Shown: positions 24,898 to 35,465 of the stretch, piece after piece
Position numbering within the stretch: the first letter of the stretch is position 1
Layout of the letters: every line of letters begins with the position of its first letter
Assembly (NCBI GenBank): GCA_023055505.1
Contig: JALIRH010000001.1
Coordinates: forward strand, 98,425,034 to 98,489,033
Direction: 5' to 3'
DNA: 64,000 bases
From: Callipepla californica brunnescens
Lineage: Eukaryota > Chordata > Aves > Galliformes > Odontophoridae
Notes under the pieces: generated by a model
Seen by the model: only the letters and a program-made list of their open reading frames with translations
Databases searched by the model: none
Told to the model about the DNA's origin: nothing
Program-made: the position numbers and the translations under genes

Positions 24898-27800
24898 TTC
24901 CAACAAAACCTGTTCAGCAGAAAAATAGTGTGAGGCATGCTCAGTTTGAGTATTACGGGAGTAGCTAGCAACAGCCACTGGAACTGCTAGCAATGAATTC
25001 AGAGAGTGAACTCTTGAAAAATGAAGAGACAATACATATTTCTAGTGAATAATCAGGAGTACAACTTAGGATAGGGAAAAAAGAATTACCTTTTGTATAT
25101 TAAAAATGCAAAAAAACCCAACCAACCCTGACATCGTTCGTAGTTAGTGGATGGATTACAGATTGAAGTCAGAATTTGTCTTTTTAATGGGAATAATGCC
25201 AGTCCCAGTGATGGGACAGCTTATTGATGGACGAATCCTAGTGAATATATGGCCCACAAAAGACAAAGTTAGGGAGGAGTATAAAAAGAGGACTGTGTTA
25301 AAAAGCATGATGAGGGTAGGTGGGAAAAGTCACAGGAGGGTGTTAGGTTTGTAAGTCTTCATTGACTGCTTTTGTGTAATGATTTTAATTTACTTCAAAC
25401 CCTCTGAAGGTTATGAGGTGTGGTTTAAGACTGCTGTCTGTGAAGTGAAGACAGGGTGATGTGGTTACTGAGCCTTGGACCCCTGAAGTTTGTAGCTGGA
25501 ACTCCCAGTTGCCAACACTGGTACTTGGGTGTACGAGGGAACGTCTATAAGGTCAGCTCAGGCAACGTACTGTGTTTTAGGAGCTTCCTCAAAACTTCAA
25601 AACATGAGATAGGTGTACTCCTGGAATTAAACCAGGGTTGGGGTTAGCCCCAGGTGCATCTGTAGCTGCTGCCACCAGATAACTTAGCTGCTTTGTTAAG
25701 CAGTTTAAGTAATGGACCATGTCAGGTGTTACCTGCAAATCAGAAAGTAATCAAAGGGAATTGATTGAAATACAAAAGCTTTGATTGTCAGGGAATTACT
25801 GATCTTGAACCTCAGAGAATTAGTGAATGTAGTTCTGAGTCATTCTTCCCAAGGACTGTTTGTACTGATTACACATAGTGGTTGGACAGAAATTGTTTCA
25901 TATGTCTTTGACAGAACTCTGATGCTTACCAAGACACTGTTCAAGCAAAGCAGTGTTCATAACCTTGGTTTTCTGTTACACTTGGAATAATGGAAAAAAA
26001 AAAAGTCCTGTGCTCTTCAGTGGAAGCCCTCTTTAGTATTTATGCCTTGTATTATTATTAAATTATACTGCTGATACTAAGTTGGTATTTAGGTAGTTAT
26101 TGTACTTTCTTTTTCCTGTAGGATAATGAAGTATGATGAGCTCACTTCCAAGCTAGCAGTGAGAGTGATGAGAGCATAAGTTGGGATTGATGCACTTCCA
26201 TGGCACAGAGTACAGATACAGTCAGTCTGACTGAGATCCAGCAAGTACAGAATGAAAACCCTTGGTTTTTATGCTGAGCTTTCCTCTGTGCTATATAACA
26301 TTGTTTCCTTGGAGCACTTTCCAGTCTAGTTCAATAAACTAAGCAATGCAACTTCCTTATCATTGTTAGTTTCTGATTTTGTAATGATTTTTTACAGTTA
26401 TATCTGTGCTTCTATAAAGTTCTGTTAGCTTTTATGTATCAGCTTGGTCTTCTTTTTCAACTAAGAGTGATTGATTGCTGGAATGCGTGTGATGTTAGAG
26501 AATAGCGACTCAGGCCCTTGCACTGCATCCTCTCCTTTAGCCCTAGAAGCACGAAGGGCAGAGTGCAGATGTTGCTGTCTGTAGGTAGCTGGGATGACCC
26601 CAGCTGAAAGACAACCCTCAGTGGGTGAGCCCTTTATCTACTAAGGTACAGCTCTTCAGGTTGAGCCCAGTGTTCAGCGGGTTGTTGATTCCCATTGGCG
26701 CACAGAATGCAATGGTTCCTATTGCATGCAGATGGGAATTGTTGCGGCCTCCTTTAGTGATCTCTTCCCCACTCCCCATGGACATGGAACTATCAGATAG
26801 GAAGAGTGAATATACTTCTCTTTAGAGAAGTCAGAAAAATAAACATAACAACTGTGTCTCCTGTAAAAAACTATGTGGACTTCAAACAAGCAGAAATGAT
26901 TGTTGTAGGAAGGTCAAGGAAGCATGACCTGGTATGTAGTGAGTGGGTCCTGTCTCCTAACAGTACGCTTTTTCATGAGGTTAATCATAGCTTGCACTGA
27001 GCTATACAGTATATTATAAGGGTTGAACTGTTAAGACAGAGTTTCCAGATGAAATTCTCAAGGAACAGTGTTAGGATCAATTTTACTCTTCTCGTTCATC
27101 CCAAAGACATCAAGAGGATGAGTGTGGTTCAGTGAGTTGCTTTTGGTTTCAAGTTATTATTAAAAGATTTGTAACTGCTGAATCTGCTATCAGAGCTGTT
27201 TCAAGCTGGGTGCTGCTGAATAGGAATGTTATATATTCAGCTGTGTGATTTCTCCCTTTTCCGAGCTTTTTGCCTGCAATATCTTGAGAGATAATTATTA
27301 GTAATAATGCTAGTCTGCACTTTCAGTAAAGGCCGTGATAGGAGAGGAGACATTAAAAATGATTAATGAAGACTACTGGTCAATTGATCAATTTTAGAGA
27401 GCTTACCTTCCTATTAAACCAGACACTCATCAGCCACGTTTGTATCATGCCAGCCAAATGGACTCGTAAAACTGATTAATGGCATCGCTGTTATCACATA
27501 GCGTACAGGGTTTAGGGCCTCGATACGTGTAAAACTGTCATGCTGTTTTCATGAAAAAGCAAGTAGCTGGGACACTTCTAACTGAAAATAAAGAAGGGTC
27601 CTGGATTGTGATGAATGCAGTGAGTAAACTTGTTGAGGGCTGAGGGAAGGCTGGAATAGTAGCACAACTAGGTAGAGCAGCATGCGTTCAGCTGTGGGCT
27701 TCCTTTTCTCTTGGAGGCATAACTGAGTTTGAAAACAAAGTGGCCGGGCTTCTTTGGCATATATCATAAGTCAGAGCACTGTGTTTCCTTCTGTTTGCTT

Positions 27801-29439
27801 GTTTTTCTTTGTTCATTTTTCCCAGCTTTGGAGTAAATTGTGAGAGTGTGTCCTCTCCTAGCTGCACCTGTGCTAGCTGTAAGCGGATAGCACCTTGGGC
27901 TTTTGTCACTTGTGTTTTGGAGGAACTGAATGGGCTTGCTTGAACAGTTTGCCAGGTTCTTGCTAACTTACCTTACCCTAATCGATGTGGCGAGGTGGGA
28001 CTTGTGGATGGAGCTCTGAGGAGGTGGCTGCCTGCCATCTGCAAGGGAATCCACGTGGATCTTACAGACTTCTTTTGGTTATATGGAAACATATTGCCCT
28101 GTAGCCATCTTTGTTGCCTATGGAAATGCTTTTGTTCTCTCTTTTAAAGCTAGTTTACTTGGCACAGCTCATTTCTGTTGTTGCTTATTCATTAAGTGGT
28201 TTTGCTTTTAAAGCTGGCAAAGTGTGCTTTGTACTGTGGTTGTGGAAAATCTGTGGACTATTTCATGGGTATTTTATGGAATCTTTAGCTTCTTTACAAC
28301 TGCTTACATAGCATAGAAGGAGAAGACACACCATGGTTTCTGTAAACTGCTACATTTATATTGTATGTAATGTATGTAATATATTAACGTTGTTCTTTTC
28401 TTTTTTCTTTTTTTTCTTCCAGCTGTGATTTTTCCATTGTCCTGGTATTTCTTGTAAGGCAACTGCAAAGAGACACCTGAATAACATTTGAGCCATGTAA
28501 ATGTAGCATTTGGCCTCCTGATGCAGGAGTACTCGTTTTCAAATTCTCTGGCAGATTATGTCTTGAATGCATTGCCCTGTTACCAAAAGGCAGGATGCTC
28601 ACTTCAGCTGACTTGCTGTAGAGTGGTTTTTGACACTGCAACTTAGTTGTGCTTTCTCCTTTGGGTTTGCAGCAAGGGGCCTCATATGTTTGGCCACCCT
28701 ATGTGCTCAGGTAACGGGGTGATGGCTGTCAGCACAAGAAACGTTAGGCGTGCAATACATTCAGAAATCAATACTTTGCTGAGTGCCCTAAGGAAATGAT
28801 GGTCTCCTCCTAAAGCTCTGAATATTTCACTTTCAACTTTGTGTAAGTGCAGGAATTGTTTGCTCTTCTAGTGTTCTGGGATTCAGCAGCCTCTTAACAG
28901 GAAATAAGGAAAATCCTTGTTTTATTTTTTAAGTGTGTTAGGATGGAAATGTAGATTATCTTGTAACTTTGAGCAGCAAATGTGAGTACTGCTGCCTGTA
29001 CCACAGATAGACCCAGCTTGGTTCTGGACTGGTTTCACTAATGATATTAAAGCAGAAGGGGTGAGGTGGGTGACAGCATTTCGTGATGCTACTCCTTATT
29101 AGCAGGAAGATATAACAGCATGAAACCTGCCTAAACAATGACATACTTTCCTGTGCAATCCAGTCACTTCATTTAGGAGTCTGCTGGGGAGCTTTGGGCT
29201 TTGCCCCCTTCCCCACCACAGTGGTAAGGAAGAGTCATGGGCAAGTCTTTATGCTATTGTCCTGTTTGGGGTATGAGCCACAGTGCAAACAAAATGCAGA
29301 AACGCAACTTCAACCTGAAACTGAGGTAGCACTTGTTTTGATATTACTGGTTTATACTTACTTTCAAGTTCAATAGAGATCTCGGAGAGTCATTATCATT
29401 TTGAGAGTAACACATATTCCCATTGACTAGGGAAGTAAT
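24898..29439 (+). other. non-coding intron, homeodomain-site-rich patch at 27270-27545
   Basis: No gene recognised. 27290-27400 carries GATAATTATTAGTAATAATG, GATTAATGAAGAC and GTCAATTGATCAATTTT, dense TAAT/ATTA motifs in otherwise complex sequence. Confidence 0.45.
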
Positions 29440-29958
29440 CCTGCCCCTGTACTTGGCATTGGTGAGGCCTCACCTTGAGTACTGTGTTCAGTTTTTGGCA
29501 CGTACAGAAAGGACATTGAGGTGCTGGGGCAAGTCCAAAGAAGGTCAGTAAGGCTTGTGAAGGGCTTGGAGATTATGCCCTATGAGGAGAGACTGAAGGA
29601 ACTGGGGCTGTTTAGTCTGGGCAAGAGGAGGCTGAGGGGAGACCGCATTGCTCTCTTCCAATACCTGAATGGTGGTTGGTCCCTTCTCACTGGTGTCAGA
29701 ACAAGGGTAAATAGCCTTATGTTTAGGTTGGATATCAGGAAACATTTCTTTACAGGAAGGGTTGTTAAGCACTGGAATAGGCTCCCCAGGGAGGTGGTTG
29801 AGTCACCGTCCCTGGATGTGTTTAAAAACCATTTGGATGTGGTGCTCAGGGTTGTTATTTAGCTGAGGGTTGTTAGAGTTGGGGTAGTATGGTTGGGTCA
29901 TGGTTGGACTTGATGATCTTTAAGGTCTTTTCCAACCTGAGTGCTTCTATGATTCCAT
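29440..29958 (+). repeat. CR1 LINE 3' end with ORF2 carboxyl terminus
   Basis: Open from 29521 to 29862 with CR1 ORF2 terminal motifs ([58 protein letters not shown]). It then has the 3' UTR and a tail TTTCCAACCTGAGTGCTTCT then ATGATTCC. One of the better preserved CR1 copies here. Confidence 0.95.
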
Positions 29959-32900
29959 ATAGTTATTTAGTTTTGCTGAAGAAAGTCTAAAATAAGGGCA
30001 TAAAATGACTTTTCTTAATTCCATTTCATTGAAGGTTCAGAAATGTTGTTATTTTTCAGAAGCTGAAAGCTTCAGTGTTGTTTTGGCGATGTAATTGACG
30101 GTGTATTTTCTGCAGGTTCCTGAAGATAATTATTTACAAATCAATAGTTTATTGATTCATCAGAATTCTGTGGCTGTGTGCACATACTTTCATATATTTA
30201 TAATCAAATACATGTGTGTATGTGTATATTTAAAAAGCTGCAGGTAATTCTTGTAACAAGAAAAGGCCTGCTAAGTCCTTTGGCTTCACATGTACAGGAT
30301 GGTGAATAGAAGTTTAACCATAATGTGCAGTTTGAACTGTGTGAGAGGGTAGGTGGTGATCTGAGAGACCTTGTGCTGAATGTGTGTGCTGTGTAATGTG
30401 AACATTTCCTTATGTCAGCAAGCTGTCCAAAGTGATGTGTGGCTGTGTTTATCAGAACTTTATGTTATTTAGATCTCACAAAACCCAATGTCATTCTACT
30501 TAGGCTAGAGGTGCAAAGGGAATAGGGAGATTTCAGAGCTATCCATTCAATCAACAAAAAGCATGGAGGATAATCACTACTTCTACAGTAACAGTTCAAG
30601 GGGTTACATTGTTTTGCTGTGATTTTTCTCTGCTCCCTGCAGTTTACAGCACTATTCTGGATTGATCAGTGAACGTTACCTGAATTCTGACGTTTGAAAA
30701 CTATGTTCTTTTTACATATTTTAACTACTAAATCTGTTTTATCTTTGGTGTGTTTCTAATCATCTTTGTCATGCTATAGATCTTTGTGGACTTGCATACA
30801 GTTGCAGATTTTTTCTTCACTGAAAGACATCTTTCTCAGAGTAATGATTCTCTAAAATTATATCACCAGAATTCTAGTATGCTTTTATGTATTATTTTTG
30901 TCAAACCGTCCCCTTGAGTTATAGGGAGGATGAAGTGCGTCTGTAAGTCCCAGGAGGTCTGGGACTTATCCTTGAAGCTGTTCAATTCTAAATAATTCAT
31001 TAACGTCAGATACGGGCCCTGTAAAGAATAATGTTTATTCCTCTAATACTCTACTGGATGGCATTGTAAGCGCTCTGTGGAAGTTTAGTCATTGAATAAA
31101 CCTTGTACAAAGGGAGGAGGAGGAGACGTCTGGCTTGCAGCCTTCTTGCAAAGGCTGTGTGTTCTGTTAGTGACAGCTTTGTCCACATCTTGCCAGCTGC
31201 AAACCCACTGTTGGAATACACAGATATAAAACACAACAGCTTTTACAGTCAGATGGGTGAAGGGTGCAGTTTCTCCCGCTGCCAGGACCCTAGTGGAACT
31301 GAGGTAGTTCTGGATTGTTGTGAAAGGAAGGCTGGTTTTGGAGGTGTCTCGCTGCTGGGGCTCCAACTGAAGTGAAGGCAGACGCCAAGGAGGAGCTGCG
31401 TCAGCCTCCCCCTCAGCATCCTTGTCATGCTGCACCCCAGGGACTGAACTGGTGGCAGAGCTGCCACTTCTTACCTTGAATCATGATGCATTTCAGTCAG
31501 CGTGTCTCTTCTTTCTCTGTGCTGGATGTCATTCTTTGTGGGAGTCTGGATAAATATTTCAGTCTGTAGGAGTTGAGGAGAGCCTAGGTATCACCTAGCA
31601 ACAAGCATCCCACTCTCTGCCTCCCGCTTCTCCTTTATTTTTATTAAAATACCAGTGAGTCTCTTTACCAGAAGTCTCTTGCCAGAAGTTCAAACTTTTA
31701 AGTTAATTTTCAGAAATATTTTTTAAATATTAGAGCAGCCAAAGGTATTTTTGTTACCGACACTACGTCAGTAACAAAGATAGTGGGAGGTGTCGGTGGT
31801 CTTAGAGCAAGTAACTCAGTTTGCCTCATCTTAAGAGAAATTATCAAACCCTAGCAGAAACTTCAGCTGAGAACAAAATAAACTTCATGTTTGCAGTTGG
31901 GTTGTCAGTGACAAAATGCATAGCAAGTGCTCTTGTGGTCCTATTACCCAACTCTGTTTGCAGACCGTGATGACTGCTGATGGGACACTGGCTCGCTCTG
32001 CAGTTCTTTTTCTCTCTCTACTGAAAAATCAGCAAAGTATTTTGTATAGTTGAAATTAACAGCGGTCCAGAATCCAGTTTATGAAGATCTCTGGGGCCAG
32101 ATCCAAGGAAAGAAATGCAGGTACATGAGTGCAGATGTAGGTAAAATTTAGGGCATGCTGATACAGTGTAGTGCTGCACTGAATTTTATCTTCCGTCCTT
32201 ACTGATTCTGCATGGAAGGGCCTGTTGCAAATGTAGCTTTACATAAATATATGTGAATGTATCATTTGTGGATCCTGCAGAATGTCTCATTTTCGGAGTT
32301 ACGGATTTCCCTGCAAGATGCAGGAATTTAGGAAACAAAGAGGCAAGTGTGTGGCTACTATTAATGCACAGGTAGCGTTCTCAACACTGCGTTGATGACT
32401 ACCACTTTTCTTTATGCTCTGTACACTGCTGAAAGTGTACTTTCAATTCTTCTGTTGCATCTGGTGATTAGGATGGCTATGGTGAGTTTAGAAGTAGTCA
32501 CTCCTGGTCTTCGGGAAGCTGGATGTGACTTGAGGCGTTTGTAAGGGATTACAAGGGGATTTATTGAAAGGGACTGCAAGTGCAGATTTGAGGGCTTCGG
32601 AGAATGAAAGTGCATATATTTTTAAAGTAAAATAAATGATGCAAGACAGTGATTCAGAGGTATGGTTATATCCACATACGGGTTTTGCTTTGCAAAGTTC
32701 AGCTAATTACTTGACTTTGTAACATAGTTGATGTTTTCTGTGTAGTTTTATGTTATGTATCTGAACTAGAAGAAGGAGGATTATAACATAAAGAGTACTT
32801 CCCAACTGCATTGGCATGAATTTTCTTAAAAATTAGTAGTACGTAAAAGGGAGAGTGAAATGATTGAAATGATACTTGTATGAACTTGCCTTTGTGTCTA

Positions 32901-33689
32901 GAAACCGACACAAACATATACAAACAGTTCATTAAAATACCTCGCTACAAATAATGAAGTAGCCTCCATATGTCAGTGTCTGGTATGATTGTCATGAATG
33001 CCTTCCCATGTTCCTTACTTTAATCCTCTCTGCTAGATCCTCATCCTTGGTGGGGATGTTGGCCAGATGAGAAAGAGTTGTTTCCAAACTGAACTTTGTA
33101 AAAATTTTTATTGCTTTTTTCACGTCATAGGAGGAGGAATCTAATGTTCAGTGGTACTGGTAAGATTCATAAACTCTTAAGTCTGAAGATACAGTTGTAT
33201 GCCCATGGTTAACTTTGGGCTGGTGGTGGGATGTAATTGTTTGCAGCTTACATTTCTTTCTTTTGTTTAAAGCTGATAGCTTGCTAGGTGTTGTTTTTCT
33301 TTTCCTTAGTTAAAGAACCCTTTTGACTCAGAGGTTTTAAAGCATCGTGTCATCTGGTAGATTTTCTTTGTGGAAATGGTAGGCACTTCTATCTAGACTT
33401 GTTTTCATATTTATGATAGAAGGAACTGAGTTTTCATACAAAACAGCTAAAACACAAAGTCCAGCATGCATTTAAACAGTGATGACATGAGACAGAATCA
33501 GCGCATTAGATTTGCAAGGACAGACTGCCCAATTTTTCATGTATATTCCCATGCTGTTTCATCTCAAACTGAAGCTGTACAATGCTTCTGAAAATGAGGC
33601 TACAAAATGGTGGAGCTCATAGTTGAGCAGATATTTCCAGATGGGGCTTTACCTCTCAGTACCTTTGGAGTAGTTTCTCAGTACCTTTG
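29959..33689 (+). other. non-coding intron
   Basis: Alternating TG/TA stretch at 30200-30230 (ATACATGTGTGTATGTGTAT). No exon or mobile element recognised. Confidence 0.5.
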
Positions 33690-33782
33690 GAACATAGTTT
33701 AGTTGGTGATATTGGTGACAGGTGGACAGTTGGACTAGATGATCCAAGAGTTTTTTTCCAGTCTTAATGGTTCCACGATTCT
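33690..33782 (+). repeat. short CR1 tail
   Basis: TTGGTGACAGGTGGACAGTT, GGACTAGATGATCC and an end TTAATGGTTCCACGATTCT match the last 90 bases of the same CR1 subfamily as the copy at 34436. Confidence 0.85.
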
Positions 33783-34435
33783 CTTCACCCATAAATGACC
33801 TAAAAAGGTCGTGGTTAAACTGTTTGGCCTACATGTGTGGAATGTGTGGCCAGTGTGCATTGCCCATCACCATCAGTGCTCTTTGCCCCCTTTGCTGGCT
33901 AGGAGGGCTGATTCCTGTCCTATCCTCAAACCATGTGTACTGTATTGGATGTCCTGGGTTGTATTTTCAGCTGTGGGATGGTTGCAGTGCTGGAGCTTGT
34001 TGTGCTTAGCAAAGAGGAAGACATGCAGAAATAATTCCATGAGCTTGGAGTGCATTAGGGAGGGAGACTGCAGTGATGTGGCGTGTGGAAGGAAATGGGC
34101 AATTCATTGCTTGGTAAATCATGCAAACCTGAAGAAAATGAATAAGCAAAGCCAGTTATTACTAAAGGAGCAGGTTTTTCATGAAAAGGCAATTGTATGT
34201 GATTTAATAACTCAAACATGGTCATGGTTGTGATTAGCTATGTAGCTGTTATCAGTTTTGAAACACTTACCTATGTTTTTTTTTTCTATTGCCATTGCCA
34301 CAGTAACCTAAGTAGACTGTCAGCATTAATGTGTTTTGTGAAGCTAACTTGCGCTGTGGAGTATACGTGCATGCATGCGTCTGGATGTATTTAAGTAGTA
34401 ATGATGAGAAAATGTGGAGAACTGGAAACCATTAC
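33783..34435 (+). other. non-coding intron between two CR1 tails
   Basis: Holds overlapping open frames of 80 and 140 codons with no recognisable motif. GCATGCATGC lies near 34368. Nothing else is seen. Confidence 0.5.
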
Positions 34436-34720
34436 AGGTTGTGGTGGGGATCAACCTTTTCTCCCATATGACTAGAGGGAATGGCCTCAAGTTGCGCCGG
34501 GGGAGATTCAGGTTGGGCATTAGGAAATAACTTCTCCAAGAGAGTGGTCAGGCACTGGAATGGGCTGCCCAGGGTGGTGACTGAGTCACTGACCCTGGAG
34601 GTCTTGAAGAAATGTTCTGATGTTGTGTTGAGGGACATGGTTTAGTGGAAAATATTGGTGATAGGCGGACTGTTGGACTGGATGATCTTGGAAGGCTTTT
34701 CCAACCTTGATGATTCTATG
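34436..34720 (+). repeat. CR1 LINE 3' end
   Basis: TTTTCTCCCATATGACTAGA, GGAATGGCCTCAAGTTGCGC, GGGCATTAGGAAATAACTTC and an end TTTTCCAACCTTGATGATTC then TATGA. A 285-bp 5'-truncated copy about 0.7 kb upstream of the KLF12 start exon, sense to the gene. Confidence 0.92.
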
Positions 34721-35359
34721 AGTTTTTTTCTGAAATCTGAGGGAGTGTCCTGAAGTTCAGTAGAGTATTTAATTCTCTGTATAAATTTTTTCTTTTATAG
34801 ATTCATAGGAATCATAACTAAAATAATCATGTATTGTATTAATACGTATTTGGATTTTCTAATGGTCCTGTCCAGCCACAGGAAATAACTGTGTTAATGA
34901 CTGAGTTAGCTATTAAATGTATTTCCCTTTTAATGTGTTATTGTCCAGACCTCCTATAGTATTTCTGGGAAGAGCACATCTGGAAAAAAAACAATAAGGA
35001 ATGTTCATATTAGGTAACTTCTGGAAAATTCACCTTTAGAAAATTTGCCTCTGAAAACATAATGGGCCCTGAAGAACAACGGGGAACAGCTTAGAAATGA
35101 ATGACACTGAGAACACTGAATAAAGTTATTTGTAAACAGGAAAAATGAAACTTTCTCCAGTATAGTTGCATTGTCATAATAAATCCAGTTTTATTTAAAA
35201 TGCTTACAATCTTACTGTTCTTCTAAGCTGTTTCACTGTGAAACAGAAGTCTGTGGTTACATTTTTACTTCTACATATCTATATATATTTGAGAAGTTAA
35301 TTAATATGCCTGTAAGAAAAGAAATCAATTATATGCCAGTTTATCAGTTATCTCAGAAA

Positions 35360-35401
35360 TACTAAATGATTCTTTTTTTTTTTTTTTTTTTTTCTTTTCA
35401 G
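35360..35401 (+). promoter_or_regulatory. splice acceptor of the KLF12 start exon
   Basis: A TACTAAA branch-point-like element at 35360-35366 lies about 36 bases before the AG. It is followed by TTC, a run of 21 T (35373-35393) and CTTTTCAG. The long homopolymer is prone to length change. Confidence 0.75.
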
Positions 35402-35465
35402 GATTAAAGTGGATCTAGGAATGAATGGATGACTGAATATTCATATGAAGAGGAAAGCCATAAAA
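35402..35465 (+). CDS. KLF12: KLF12 start-codon exon (5' UTR end plus first codons)
   Basis: KLF12 is a nuclear Krüppel-like zinc-finger repressor (AP-2rep) that binds CACCC/GC-type sites and recruits CtBP. The exon follows a branch-point-like TACTAAA at 35360, a T21 tract and TTTCTTTTCAG. Positions 35433-35465 read LNIHMKRKAIK, matching the mammalian amino terminus MNIHMKRKTIK, and the exon stops in phase 0 at the lysine where the 61768 exon continues. It is too short to appear as a long ORF. Oddities: the expected first ATG is CTG (35433), with an in-frame TGA just before it at 35430. The first usable in-frame ATG is 35445, in weak context (C at -3, A at +4). An ATG at 35421 opens a three-codon uORF and an ATG at 35429 opens an overlapping uORF. 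The donor GTTGGT is weak. Identity rests on recalled protein sequence and the exact junction; I am confident of the exon and less sure of the start. Confidence 0.88.

Larger units (their letters stand above)
1..35401 (+). other. KLF12: KLF12 intron upstream of the start-codon exon (5' limit not seen)
   Basis: The acceptor at 35400-35401 shows that the DNA immediately upstream is intron. No exon, promoter or CpG island that I can recognise marks its beginning, so the far left could be intron between 5' UTR exons or 5' flank. It holds CR1, mariner and LTR remnants and one retrocopy, each listed separately. Confidence 0.75.

Noticed and set aside
29521..29862. 113-codon open frame as a host gene
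   Set aside because: It is the carboxyl end of CR1 ORF2 in a 5'-truncated copy.
33811..34233. 140-codon frame rich in Cys and Trp
   Set aside because: Unique intron between two CR1 tails; residue pattern follows base composition and no motif is recognisable.
34368..34380. GCATGCATGC repeat as a regulatory site
   Set aside because: Short alternating purine-pyrimidine repeat without other supporting context.
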